64,000 bases of DNA from Rhea pennata (taxonomy: Eukaryota; Chordata; Aves; Rheiformes; Rheidae). Positions 23,687-36,700 of this stretch are shown here, one piece after another. The stretch is from the NCBI RefSeq assembly GCF_028389875.1, contig NC_084702.1, forward strand, positions 55,772,053 through 55,836,052. The letters are read 5' to 3'. A program made the position numbers and the translations under genes. Each line of letters begins with the position of its first letter. The stretch's first letter is position 1. Under the pieces are notes generated by a model. It made no database searches. It worked only from the letters and a program-made list of their open reading frames with translations, and was not told the origin of the DNA.

Positions 23687-26600
23687 TTTATTGCTATGTT
23701 TAACTTAGTAATGTTGATGTCATTGTAAATGACCAATTTGATTACTGACATCTACAGAATGAAATGATATAAAAAACAACCTAAGGTCAGACATCATTTA
23801 AAATAAGTTAAAAAGTACTTTTGAAGTAAGACATGTATACATTTTCATGTAAAGGGCTATGAAACATGAGAACAGTGAACAAGAACTCTGCATGAAATGA
23901 GGGAAAGACTCAAAATAAAAAAAAAAAAAAAGCAAAACTTGACAAGCAGCACAAGACAGACATTTGAACAAATGCTGGATTCAAATACAAAACCATTTAC
24001 CATTGAAGAGCAAGGCTGAAGTCACAAATTAACATTCTTTAAGCCCTATTCCTAGACTAAATAAAGCTCAAAAAGAATACCGCTTCCTTTCATTGTACAC
24101 ATGTAGTTCCAAAGCACGTTGTAATAAGATTTGGTATAAAGTTGTAGAAAGTCGATGTTCTAATTGTTGATTGCTGGTGCATTAAGATCTTAAAAATTCT
24201 TTTAACAATTCAATGGTAATAAGCCAGACAGTTAGAGGAAAAAAATTTGTCCAAGCCTAAAAAATGCTGGTTTTCCCAAGGTAAAACACTTGAGTCACCA
24301 CAGTTGTCAGATATATTCTCTTGCATCAATGTAACAGAAAGTATAGATTATTAAACTACGGTTTCAATGGGACAATCAGTACTGCAACAAATACTATTTA
24401 ATGATGGTACTTTGATTTTGTCACTTAGTATTTACTCCAAGATGATTGATGCCAAAGAAGTTACTACAGAAAATACACTGTGCCCTTTAATTCAATGTAC
24501 TACTGCAATCACAGCTAGAGCTGTCTCGAGTTCAAGATCCTATCGGGTATCAGAATTCCTGATCACACCTCAACTGCCCTATTGTGTTCTTAACAATCAG
24601 GCCATCAGCTACTATCTCAGGTACCCTCGATTTACAGAAATAGTTACTCAAGAGTACACTTAAATACTGAACTTGAATTCACACGTTTAAACACCCTCTC
24701 TAGCTCACTGAAATTAGGTCAGAAATCTAGTTGATCTCAGTAGAATCCAAGACTTAACCAATAGTGCTGTTGCAATATTTATGCATTCAATATGCACATC
24801 TTAAAAATAAGGTATTAACTGAAATCAATACTGATTTCGCTGTAAAAAGAAAGAGCCAAATGAGCAAACCGTTTCTCATTAACACTGTTTTCCAACCTTA
24901 AAGGGAGTACAAGTGATATAAATATATGCATCAAAAATCCAGTTAGAAGTAATTGAAATAACTGGGACTCACTTTTCTTAAACAAAAGAATCCTTAAATT
25001 ATTAGAAGTAGATACATTTTTATCAAATGAATTATTCAATAGATTAATATTTAGGAAAGCTTAGTCTAACAAACAAAAGATGGGGTTACAATATAGTTTA
25101 TACAACCCCTCATTTTAACTATCATCAATCCTAACAGAGCCCAATTCCTAGCAAAGCAATATATATTTTCTAGCCATCGTGTTCTCATCTTTTTACAAAA
25201 AAAATCTTAGGACTAAAAGAGAAGCCATATTATGGGTAACAGAAATTGTCTCATGAGCTTCATGTTTAATTAGTTTCAGAAATGCTTAAGGTTCACTTGA
25301 ATAGGTTTATAAACAATCATGAAAGATCTTTATCAGCCAACATTAATCAGTTCATAGCAGTACCTGTACACTGATAGGAAGCTACTGCTAAGTGCAACAC
25401 CTCAAGAAACCCAGGTTTAACTCAGTGAGCCCATGTACCCTAAATCCAAAGTTTAGGCAATACATAGTTTTAAAAACCTGCTTTTTTTTTTTTTTTTTTT
25501 TTTTTAGTGTCTCTGAACAAATTAAAAAGGAGCCTGGTTTTGTTCTTTTCAGCTGACTGAACATATCTTATACAGTTAAAATATCTTACAAATACAGTTA
25601 AACTGTATAAGCATAAAAATCAAAAAACATATTCGCTTCATAGGGAGATAAAAAGTAAAGACAGCATTGCAATTATTCAAGTGAACCTTGCACTTAGAAA
25701 TCCTAAACAGCAATTTCCAGATACCTTGAGACACTGCAGGAGATCGGTTTACTAATCTTAGAAAAGACATAGCAGGACAAAGTTGTGTGATTTCCTGTTC
25801 TTAGAACCACTGTTGTTCTTATTCCTGAGTTTTTAACCCATTATGAGAGGAGCTTCATTTATTGAAAGAAACATACAGCAAATTAGGAAATAGACTATAG
25901 CGTATGTGGCAATTTAAGTTAAAATACGCAGTTTTGCCAAGAGTACCTCTGAAGGGAAACATGCATGAATAGCCCGTTCTGATTTCTGCCTGTCTGCATA
26001 TTGCAAAGTTTGGTTGCTGCTTTTAAGAAAGCTATAAACTGGGAAGCTATTATCCCAGGAATTACATCCAAGTTAGACAAAGGAAGTGGGAATTAGAAGT
26101 ATTTGCAGCAATCTCCTGCTAATTCCTGAAGGCATAGGAGTTTGGCAAACAAGCATTTGCTGAAATCCCCCACTAATATTCACACTAATGAATGTCACAT
26201 CCACCTGGAATGCCAGAGCTCACAGCAGTCACACATCTGGCAGATACAACATTTTAATTACCCCAAAGCACTAGCTGAGTATTTGAAAAACACAAAGCAC
26301 CACTTCCATTCAGACCAATGCTAGCTCAAAAGTTGCAGTATCTTTTTCCTGTCATGTAAAAAGTAAATCACAAAGTATCCATTCAACACCCAGAAATAGT
26401 TAGGAAGGCAGTTCAAGGAACTCTGTAGGCATGCTGGAATCTGCACTCCATACGTTCTGGGAAACTCACGCTTAGCAGGACACTCACTCTGGAAGTCACA
26501 AACACAGTTTACTGCGTAGGCATCTCTAAATCTCCACTTAAAGAACTTGATTATCAGTGTGCGCTATGGTAGATACTGTGTTAACAGTGTCTCTGCTGAC

Positions 26601-27230
26601 TCAGCTGTTTCAAGTGATTAGCAACCAGTAGCTGGAAATCAGAAGTGGAAAGTCTCCGGTCTGATTTCAGCAAAATATAGATGCTGCTTATGTCGCTTTG
26701 ATCTGAGTTATACCTGCTCGTATATTTTGAAACCTAGAATTATTTAATCTTACATTCTTTTAATCTCATCTGAGAAAGTCTATGGAAAGGAGACAAGAAG
26801 AGAAGAAACATGTTCCTTGTTCATTCTGCTTCTCTCCACAGTACAGAACACAAGATCATAAAAATTCTAGCGATGTCTGTGGGAATTTAAGTGACCTTAA
26901 TAGAGCCAGGATTTCATACTTTTTTTCCCCAAGACTGCCACCTTAAATATGCAAACAGTTCCTTTGCTAGCACAACTTCTGTATTTATTCAGCATGTATC
27001 CTTTATAAAAGGAGGAGACTGGCCATTTACTTTCATACTCTGATGAAGCTCATTGTATAGTGGTTAAAAATTCAAGAAAACTTGAGGAAAGGTGATAAAT
27101 CCCAAAAGGAAGTCCAACCCAGTATTTTAAACATGTGTGTCCTGTGTCCCATACGGTTTAGTTATACCCTAGTGTTTTAAACAAAATAACAACTTCCTTA
27201 CAAACAGAGGAATTGATCAGTATGTCATGT
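23687..27230 (-). other. FAM169A: Probable FAM169A 3' UTR, end not fixed
   Basis: No coding exon follows the FAM169A stop. AATAAA signals on the minus strand lie at 26989-26984, 25863-25858 and 23692-23687, giving possible 3' UTRs of about 0.25, 1.4 and 3.5 kb. Which is used cannot be read from sequence. The 98-codon plus-strand frame at 24367-24663 has no recognisable content. A 24-base T run sits at 25482-25505. Confidence 0.5.
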
Positions 27231-27794
27231 TTAAGCTGGCTTTCCTTTTTTCTTGGGGGGACCTTTGTAACCTTTGGCCTTTCTCCGCAAGTTTCTCCGA
27301 TCTACAATGGGTACCTCAATTTCTGCTTCCTCAGAGCTGCTGTCAGCAGCCCGCTCTGCTGCTGTCTGTGTGTACTGATCCATCTGCTCAGCAGACTCTT
27401 CCGACTGCTCTTCTGACTGGTTCTTCTGGCCTTCCTGTGCAGGAGGCTGCTGAAAAGAAACACCCTCAAGTTCTACCACTATCAAAGAACTCTGACCCAA
27501 GGCAACAGGGGCCTCCTGTGAGTTGTGTCCTGCTTCCTCATTTTGTTCTTCCACTGAGGAAGTTGTTTTGGGTGACACGTTTTCAGAAACTGATTCCTCT
27601 GCTGCTTCAGTCACCACAGAGTTTGGCAGGCCATTGTCTGAGGGTTCATCCCTTGAAGCCGAAGCAGCTGCAGCTGCATTTTCTTCCTTTGATGATTTCC
27701 TCCTTTCAGCTTCTTGCTGCTCTTCTTCAGCGCCCTCCTTCTCTACAGATGGACTTTCTTCAGTCAGCACCCCTGAATCATTTTCATTTAAAGC
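27231..27794 (-). CDS. FAM169A: FAM169A last coding exon
   Basis: Follows acceptor CCCCCCCAG. It encodes 187 residues: a Glu/Ser/Ala-rich tract with NAAAAASASRD, then SSSEEAEIEVPIVDRRNLRR and the basic tail KAKGYKGPPKKKGKPA, with TAA at 27233-27231. The acidic-then-basic layout is typical of the FAM169A C-terminus. Confidence 0.95.
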   Translation of the reverse strand, partial: ALNENDSGVLTEESPSVEKEGAEEEQQEAERRKSSKEENAAAAASASRDEPSDNGLPNSVVTEAAEESVSENVSPKTTSSVEEQNEEAGHNSQEAPVALGQSSLIVVELEGVSFQQPPAQEGQKNQSEEQSEESAEQMDQYTQTAAERAADSSSEEAEIEVPIVDRRNLRRKAKGYKGPPKKKGKPA

Positions 27795-30700
27795 CTGGGG
27801 GGGAGGAGAAGAGACAAAAGGACAATCAAAGATACTGAACACTACTGAACATCCTACCTAGCAACCTCGGAGGAAATTTTGGCATTCAACTGTTGCCAGT
27901 ATTACATGCATGGTCAGTAAACGAGTCCTCTCCTCCTCTTGACCTAGGACATATTTGTAGACTGCATTTGATATTCAGAGATGGTCTTCTATTCCCAAAC
28001 TTGTAATTTGGGCTTAGACACAACACGAACATTGTGAAATTAATCCACAGGGAAAAAATATCTCTCTCTCTCTTTCTCTCTCTCTCTCTATATATATAGA
28101 TATATATTTTATTTTGGACAATTATCATCATTTTGCTAGCATAAAGTCACATAACAACCTGATTTTACACCATAAACAAACTAATACGAACTGTGTTCTT
28201 GAAGGGTATTCTATCAAGAATTGCTTGTACACTTCATCACGGAAGACTACCACACAAACCAAGGTTGTTGCTTTTCACACATATCCAAGTAATGTAGGGG
28301 GAAATAACTACTTCAACACTGCCAAGGTAAACTGGAGTATCTTTCTCTTAGGTACCATCTGCATGCACTCTCTGCTTCTGCACATTAAAATAAACTTTAA
28401 TACAGTCTGTTTATGAATTCATTTAATTTGTCCTGATAATTTTTTCTTCCAAAAAAATTCATATAGCAATGACGGGGAGAGGTGTTTCCTATCCATTACT
28501 TAAAAGAAAAAAAAAACAATAAAATGCATATACACTGAAGAGAAGGACTTAGTTCTGCTGCACTTCTCTCACCTTATCTGATACAGTATCTTCTGAAGGT
28601 TTTGTTGGAGGTTCAAGGATTAATGGAACGAACAGTGTTAAGGGTTCTTCTCCTCGACTCTCAGACTGCAATTTTGATTCACCACCCAAAACTTCATTTA
28701 CTGTCTCCTCTTCAGCCATATATGAGGTCTTACCAGTTTCTTCTGTTATCTCACCATTAAGAGGTTCTGGTGGAATTTCCTTGTAAATAAATAAATAAAT
28801 CACATTTTTAAGTCAAGGTTGTGCCCAGTCATTGCTCCCAGACATCAGCTCACACATTTGTGATCTAAATTTGCAGTTTCATGTGAAAAGCAGCTAGCTC
28901 AGGTACCTAGAAAATTATACTAAGAAGGCAGAGCTCAAGGTAGAAGCTACTGCTTTGTGTTATCAGCTGCACTATACTTCTGATTACACTGTTAGCAGCA
29001 GTGTTAAGTACTTTTTACACATCTCACAAATAAGCAAGCTGTAGTCATTCCTTCAAATTGTAGGTTAATGAACCAAACACAGTGTAAGGTCTACTTGCTC
29101 ACAGATCCACAGGAACATAAGGCTCTGAAGGTATTGCTGGACACAGTGGGTATGCCAAGACTAAATTCACCTAGTAACAAGTCTTGTGAAAAAAAATTCA
29201 AATTTAAATATAAAAGTGTAAGCTGGGGAGGGCAGGTGGGGAGGAAGAAAAATACTCAGCAGTCACTGAAGTATGCTAGGTATTAGCTCCTTCAACTAAG
29301 GCTTTTTTTTTCCTAAGAGATACTAGATCAGTTCTTGACCCTATTACAGCACTCCATAACATGTGAGTAGGACAAATCAATTATAAAAGCTATCTCAATA
29401 GACAAGCTAGAAATTCACTTTACTACGTACGTCACCAGTGTTTCACTTCACAGTAAACTCTAACAGACCAAAGTAAGCTTAAGGAATATTCCCCTGACAC
29501 TGATTCTGTACAGCTTTAGCTTTTAACATGGAGTTCTTAACAACGCATTGGTATGGCAATCTAAGAGTCAATAAACACATGGATCGAGGCAGCTAAGGAC
29601 CACATTTAAACACAGCTATTTTTCAATATGAAACTACAGTTTATCTACCGTCACTATCACTTGCATCTCTTTTGGACTGAGTCTCGTCAATCAAAACCCA
29701 ACTCACCTCTTTCTCATTCAGTTTCTCAGGTGGTGATGCATGCAGCTCTGCTTCCAGTACAGACTGGTCCTCATTTTCAACAATCATTTCCTCATCGTTC
29801 TCAACAGCGTTCTCCTCAGGTTCTTCTGCTAAGTCTTCTGAGCTTTCAGATGTGTGGGCAAGCAGTTCCAGCCTGCAGCAGGTATTAAGATATCTCATTT
29901 AAATTGTTTAAATAATACATAACTTTGGTAATTTCAGCAGGGAAATCATTCTCACGACCAATTTTAAGTTGGCAACACTTGCCATAGGAAATATGAATCC
30001 AGAAACAAATGCATCTAAGAATGGCTAGCTCCTAATGAGAAGAAAGATATTAACTAGACAAAATTGCTGTGGCAATTATAAAATGGAGACACCTATCTCA
30101 CCTCCATTATGTGTAAGCTTATCTAAGTAAGTTTGTTATTTGAAAGTTTTAAAATAGCAATCCATTACATATTTAAAAGCTACAAAGGGGTGAGAGAGGA
30201 AGCAGCTTCACCCCACTTCACTGCAGGAACAGTTAAAAAATTATGCAGCTTCATAAGCAAATATGTTTATATAACCATTGAACATGCATGACTTAAGACA
30301 ACCACGACTGAATAACAATTCAAGCTGATAAACACATCCTGGCTCAAGATAAAACCAGCTAGAGATTAAGCCAGCAAACAGCCAAAGACGAAGCTTTGAT
30401 GCACCTGACATGTAGTGACACCATCTCAAATGCTCAATTCTCATTTTTGAAATGATAACTCTTAGGTGCACTGAAGTAGTATACGCAAATCAAGTACGCA
30501 GATTTGCACAAGGCTGCTTCACAGTTTCATAATAAGCACAGTATTAGAGGGTCTCATGCCAAATGGCAGTCTGAGATGGAGGCACCACACAGGAGAACAG
30601 CTCCAGGTAGGGGTCAAGTCCCTGAGAGAAGACTCTGCTCTGTTTGCTAAAGCACACAGAAGGGCAGAGCAAAATGCCATCCTGCCCCTACTGCTATCAG

Positions 30701-33700
30701 GATTTGCTTGAGCCCTGTTTACAAGTAGCACATTACACATCTCATTCAGAGGAGCAGCAGCCTCTTGTTCTACTTCACCTTGCAAAGCCCAAAATACTGG
30801 CTTTCAATAACAGGCCAGTCCTCTTTCATACCCAACTAGCCAATTATTAGTAGTCACAGGACAGAACTTCAACATGTGTCAAAGTCAGCCCCTGCCATGT
30901 GACCTGTTCCAAACCAGCTAGGAGCAGCACTGTGCCTCTACAGTTTTACAGAGCAAGTAGCAGGCAAAAGTTAGGCTGTAGCTAGCTGAAGAAACATGGG
31001 AAGCCACCTAGCTTGGCAGCCAGCTGAAATCAGTTTCTTGAAAAAGTGGGTCAAATTTCTCTCTGGAGAGCAAATCATGAAAACAGATGTCTGATGGCTA
31101 AGCTTTTGCACAAACTGCATTCCAGGTGTTACAAGCAGAGGAGCAGTGTCCAATACAAGAATGTTGCAACGGAATATCCAACCTTACTTGAAAAACTGGT
31201 TTGGGGTTTGTTTTTTTTTTTTTTGGTTTCTTTGTTTTGTTAAGAAACCTAGTGGAACAAACCTAGTGGAACAAAAGTTTGAGAGATTTTTCCAGAAAAT
31301 AAGCAGATTCTCTTCAGTTTAAAAAAAGGCAGATTTTCAGGGGTGGTGGAAGGGAAGAGGACATGCATACATAGGAAGGGGAGGAAGGGGCTTTTTTTTT
31401 TTTTTTAAAAAAAAAAAATAACCATAGCTTTGCTTTCTGGATGGAAAAAAAATAACTAAGAATATAAACCTTTTTTTTCTAGGAAGTGTAAGTCTGGATA
31501 TGACAGTTCTAAATTAGGATTTATGTAAACAAAGGGCTTTTCTTTGAAGACAGATGGCTCCCTGAAACTATCTGGTTATTAAGTGGCAAGCAGTAACCAA
31601 CTCCCAAACTAAACAGTCAGATTTTATTTAACTTTAAAACGCTACCATAAGAAGAGGTCAGGAAGGGACTTCTCTCCAAAGACTGCACATTGGCACTGTG
31701 GGTAGATGTCCAACTATATCATTAAAAGGAATCATGCTGTGTGAATATAGATGTTTTTTACCTTAATACAGACTTGTTTATAACAGAATACACTCCTCTT
31801 GTAAATACACCCTCAGTCCTCACTGTTTTCTTACTGTTCTTTCCAAGATTTGTTGAGCTTTCAGAAACACCAGACATTTTGATACAATCACTCTTCAGGT
31901 GACATTTTAATTTCCTTTTTCACACGCTTTATTTTCAAGCAAGTAAGCAAAGCAGGAAAAAGGGAGAGGAAATGTCAAGTACCACACTGGTGGAGGCCCC
32001 GTAGTTTGTGAATGCCTAAGCAACAAGATAATAATATCAACATAATACAGGCTCCTTTACCTGCTTTCTGCCATGTGAAGAGCATTTTCCTCATCTCCTT
32101 TGGAAATTTCAGGTTCAGATTCCTGGGTATTTTTTCCTATCCTGGGGCGTTTTAAATGACTGCTCCGCGTCCGAATGGAAACAGGTGTTACAGTAGGCTC
32201 TTAGAAGAGGAAAAAATGTATAAATAAATACAAGTGAAAAAAAGCAGTCCAGGGAATACTGTACATAAAGAATTTTTCCTCTAATTGTTTCATTAAAGCA
32301 AGTTAGCGTAAGAAAAAAGTGAAACAGCATTTTACTGTGGTACTTATTTCCTGAACACACATAAGCTGTCTTATTACTAAGACATGTAACAATTAATTTT
32401 ATGGAGTTGGACCCTAGCACCTTAGAGCAAGGTATGTTTTTACCCACTTTGCACATGAGTACGCTAAGCTACAAAGAGCCAGACAACCTAGTAATCCATA
32501 ATAATCACAATACTGATAGTCAGTGTCATTTTTACCTTCAGATGTGCTTGCATGGACATCTAATGATTCTTTGCCTTTTTGAGATTCAGTCTAAAGTGAA
32601 AGAAAGATCAATGTTATTTTAAATATCTGCATCTCCCCATCTCTGGCTGCACTCTCTTGAAGCATTATTTTATAGTAGTGATACTACAGAAGAATGGCTA
32701 CAGCCATTCTTACAATTTTTTTTTTATATTTTATAGAATGTATGGGATAAAAGTATATTATACAATTATTATATACAAATAGAGTACATATATGCATACA
32801 CACACACATGTGCGTGTACATGCATCTCATGTCTCAGACCAGACGAAGTTTTTGATGCCATGGTCCTTAGTTGAAGCATTAATAGTTTTTCTGCTCTTTA
32901 TTCTAATCCCAACACAGGGGAACACACTGTGTGGGTCCCACGCAGCGGGAAACTTAACACCCATCCAGAGATAACAGAGACTCAAGCCAACTAAATTTTG
33001 AGATGCACAATGAACTTTTCTCCTACTTTGATACGTTTCATAAATGATATTTTATGCTTGTTTGAGATCTGTTTCCATTTATGTTCTTAAACTGTCTTGG
33101 GTTATGTAGAGAGCTTGTACTTTCCATACCTTTTCACTTTGTAGGGCAGCCAATTTGACAAAACCTATAACTTTCACCAGAAAGTGATGCACTTTTTTTT
33201 AATTGGGTCACCGAAACCATCCACAGAATCAATCTGCTACAATCATTCATTTTTGAACTTCAGAATTGTATTCTTTTGTAAAAGTTAAAGATACTTAATG
33301 AATATAAAATAAAGAACAGGCAACTAAAGATGACGGAATAGGATGAGATACATTACATGATTATAGAAAAAAATATAAAAAGCTTGAGAGCTTTTAAGAG
33401 ATGGAAAACGTTCTGTGTACCTACACTTAGCTGTGTTTCTGGTTCTGTGTTCTGTTCATTGGCTTCAGATCCCACTACTGATTGCAGAAAATACTCCTCT
33501 GTCTGAAAACTCCTGTTTTCTTTCCGAGAGGCCTCTTCTGTTAACAGCAGTTAAAAGGGGCAGCAGGAAAAAGAAAGATTACAGTATTTTTATTTAACAA
33601 TTAGCCATTCTGAACATGATCTCACAGATCTCAGGACAACTAAAATTTCTCCAGCTTCTAAGGACAACATTCAAGGGAATCCATATAGAACAAGCACCCT

Positions 33701-36700
33701 ACAGTACAACTCTTACAGTGTCATAAAATAACAAAATAAAGCATCATACCTGTAATTTTGAGCTTTTCCCTTTGCAATACAGTGGTAATAGGTGTCCTCT
33801 GGAACCAGTGTCCTGCTCCCTCCACTTCCCATAAAAGGTCATGATCCCCAGGGTACTTCTCGAAGTAGCGCTTACAAACTGAACAAATGCAATTTAAGAG
33901 AAAAAACCTGCTATGTATGCTATATACTCAGGTGTACTTCCATTTTTAAAAAATTACCTGAAATAAATTTATTCATCATCTTCCATTAAACACATAAGCC
34001 ACCAGAAAAGAATCATTCAACAAGTAGTTTAATCTGAATAACCATAACATTGCTATATCCCAGTCTCCTTTTCTCAGTAAATCCCTCCTTCAGGTTTAAG
34101 CACTTTCTACTAGTACATTGAACTGCAAAAAATGGCTGCCACTTCTCTTTTTTTCTTCTCTGAACATCCATGTTGCAGTTTTACAGTTTCACTGGTTCCT
34201 GTCTTTGCCAATCACAAGACCAAATTGGGACAGAAAGGTGCTTAGGTAGAAAAATGTAGTCAAGTGATTTTGCAAACAAGTGTTTTTATAGGCCCTTGCT
34301 AAAAGTATTCTTTGGAATGCAATCATGTTGCCACTGTGTGGTTTACCAGCATCATCCACGTATCATTCACTTTTGGAATTTTTTTTTTCTCTGCTATCCC
34401 TTCACCTTTTTGCTCCCACTGCACACAGCAAACATGCATTTGGAGAAGTGTGTTATGAAACTGTTTGATAGGGGGTCCTAGGAAAACAGCCGTTTTTCAA
34501 ATGGTGCTCTGCTGATGCATAACCTCTGTGGACAAGATCTTGACATATCACTCCTTGGCCAGGGAAATGAATTAGTCATTAAATTGTGCTTGAGACAGTT
34601 GGCCAAACAAGGTCTCCATAGATCCAACAGAGTAGGGTATTTATAACAGCAGAAAGTTTTCAGTGGCTTAGCAAAGAGGCATGATGAAAACCTGAATAGA
34701 GAGAAGCCTGGCAGACACACTGAGAGCAGGACAAGACAAAGAAAGCCTTGAGAAATTGGGCAAATGAAGTTCCGCTTGCTTGAACATACACAGTCTCAAG
34801 CAACATCATTTCCAGAATCAAATCTCACACACAGAGGATTACAATTTTATAAAGAAATATTTTCACCATCTAACCCAAATGAGGTTTTTTAATCTTAATG
34901 GAAGAGTAGGACATTTAAAAGACCCTCACTATTAGGGTGGTTGAATGCTGGAACAGGTTGCCCTGCACAACATGCTTGAATGTGGGGGTTCAAACAGATT
35001 ACCTGTAGAGGACCCTTCCAACCTCAACTAACCTATGACTCTATAATACAGCCACAAACACAGAGCGCTATCGCGGAGCTGGAATAAAAAAAAAACTATC
35101 AGAATAACAAATCAAACAGCTTGCCTGTATACATGAAGGACGACAGTGGATATCGTAAGCCAAGTGTGTCTTCAGTAAAGGAATCCACAAAGTCTTCCAA
35201 CATCATTAGCCCAAAGTCTTTCCCACGATGTTTCTTTCTTACAAACATCGTGTCTAACACTGGAAGCTGGTAACTCTGAGTAAGGTAAGAGCTACAAACA
35301 CTTCCTAAAATAACAGGAGGCAGAAAACATCAGTCAATATTTCAGCACTGACATGCTGCAGCATGGATTTTAGCATTTTCAATTAAAGACAGGCTGTAAT
35401 TGCCATAAGCCATTTACTGGTTCTCTGGACAAGCATTACAAAGGTGCTAAGATACTTCATAGATTAAAATACTGGAAAAAGTTGTTGAAAGAAAGAAGAG
35501 CAGTAGAGAGATAAGAGAAAGGCTCACTTAAAAAAAAAAAAATCTCACTGCACAGTTCCTTAGGAAATCAGACTCAAAATGAAGCTGAAAGGGGAAGGAA
35601 GGAAAAGGAGCCAAAAAATAATGAATTGCACTTTTCTATTGGTTACATAACTCTTCAGGACAAATATGAAAACTGCAATTCAGCTCTTTTTAAGGATTGA
35701 AACAATTTCAGCTTTTGAAATGAAATGACACACCAAAAACCCAAGAAGCTTTACATTGAATTTTTCCCATAAATAGCACGTATTATCCATAGTTAAAATG
35801 AAGACGAAACAGATTGTGATAAAACAGGTACTTCAGTACCAGAGGGTAGCTGTCGACTCAGTGATGCCAAAGTGATGTCATTTAATGGTATTAGAACAGC
35901 GCTTCAACTATTCAATCCACTTTTGAGATTTCAATCATTTTCATATTTCCACACATTTTGCCAGTCAGTGTGAATCATGCCAGTAAAAGGTCCTTTCCTC
36001 TAATAAAGCTTGAGATAAACATATAATCTTCTATAGAATTTAGCTTCTAATAAAGGTAAAAATACCTTTTCAGACCAGTGAACATACTTACCTTCATTTT
36101 CAAGTAAGGGAAATTAAGCAGAAAGGTTACATTACTCAGACACCTTTTGGGATATTTGTCAGGCTCCAACACTTTTCTAACCATCTGTATCCAGAGCTCT
36201 CTTTCTCCACACGATGTACTCATATGGAGAATACAATATGCAACCAAATACGAGCGAAATACTGATAATACCTAGTAGGACAAACCTTGAGTGTTTGCTC
36301 ACTCAGGATAAAATAGGCAGAACAGCATGAAAAAATGTAACAAATGAGCATCTTGGTACAACATATGGTAAAACTTCACTGCCACATAAGCAACTGCCCC
36401 CATTTCACACTAAAAATAAAATCACTATTCTAATTTGTAACTTTGTAAGCCCCAGAACTTAAAGCACTGCAGTGCAAGTACCACTTTGTGACTACCACAC
36501 TAAAGCAATTCTGACATCAGGAAAAAAAAAAAGAAACAAAAAATTAGAACATGTATATGAAATACTTTATTTCTAACAAATAGAGCTCTGACAAGCAGTA
36601 CAAAAACATGCCATTACCAGACTGCTTTTCTATGTTGATTATCAGACCAGAACAGGTCAATTACGCAGACAGTTTACTATTGTATTTTAAGAGCTTGCAA

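Noticed and set aside
24367-24663. 98-codon plus-strand frame
   Set aside because: No recognisable motif, no splice context, and it lies in the probable antisense of the FAM169A 3' UTR.
27227-27861. Plus-strand frames of 112 and 203 codons
   Set aside because: They are the antisense of the last FAM169A exon, whose minus frame has the expected conserved C-terminus.
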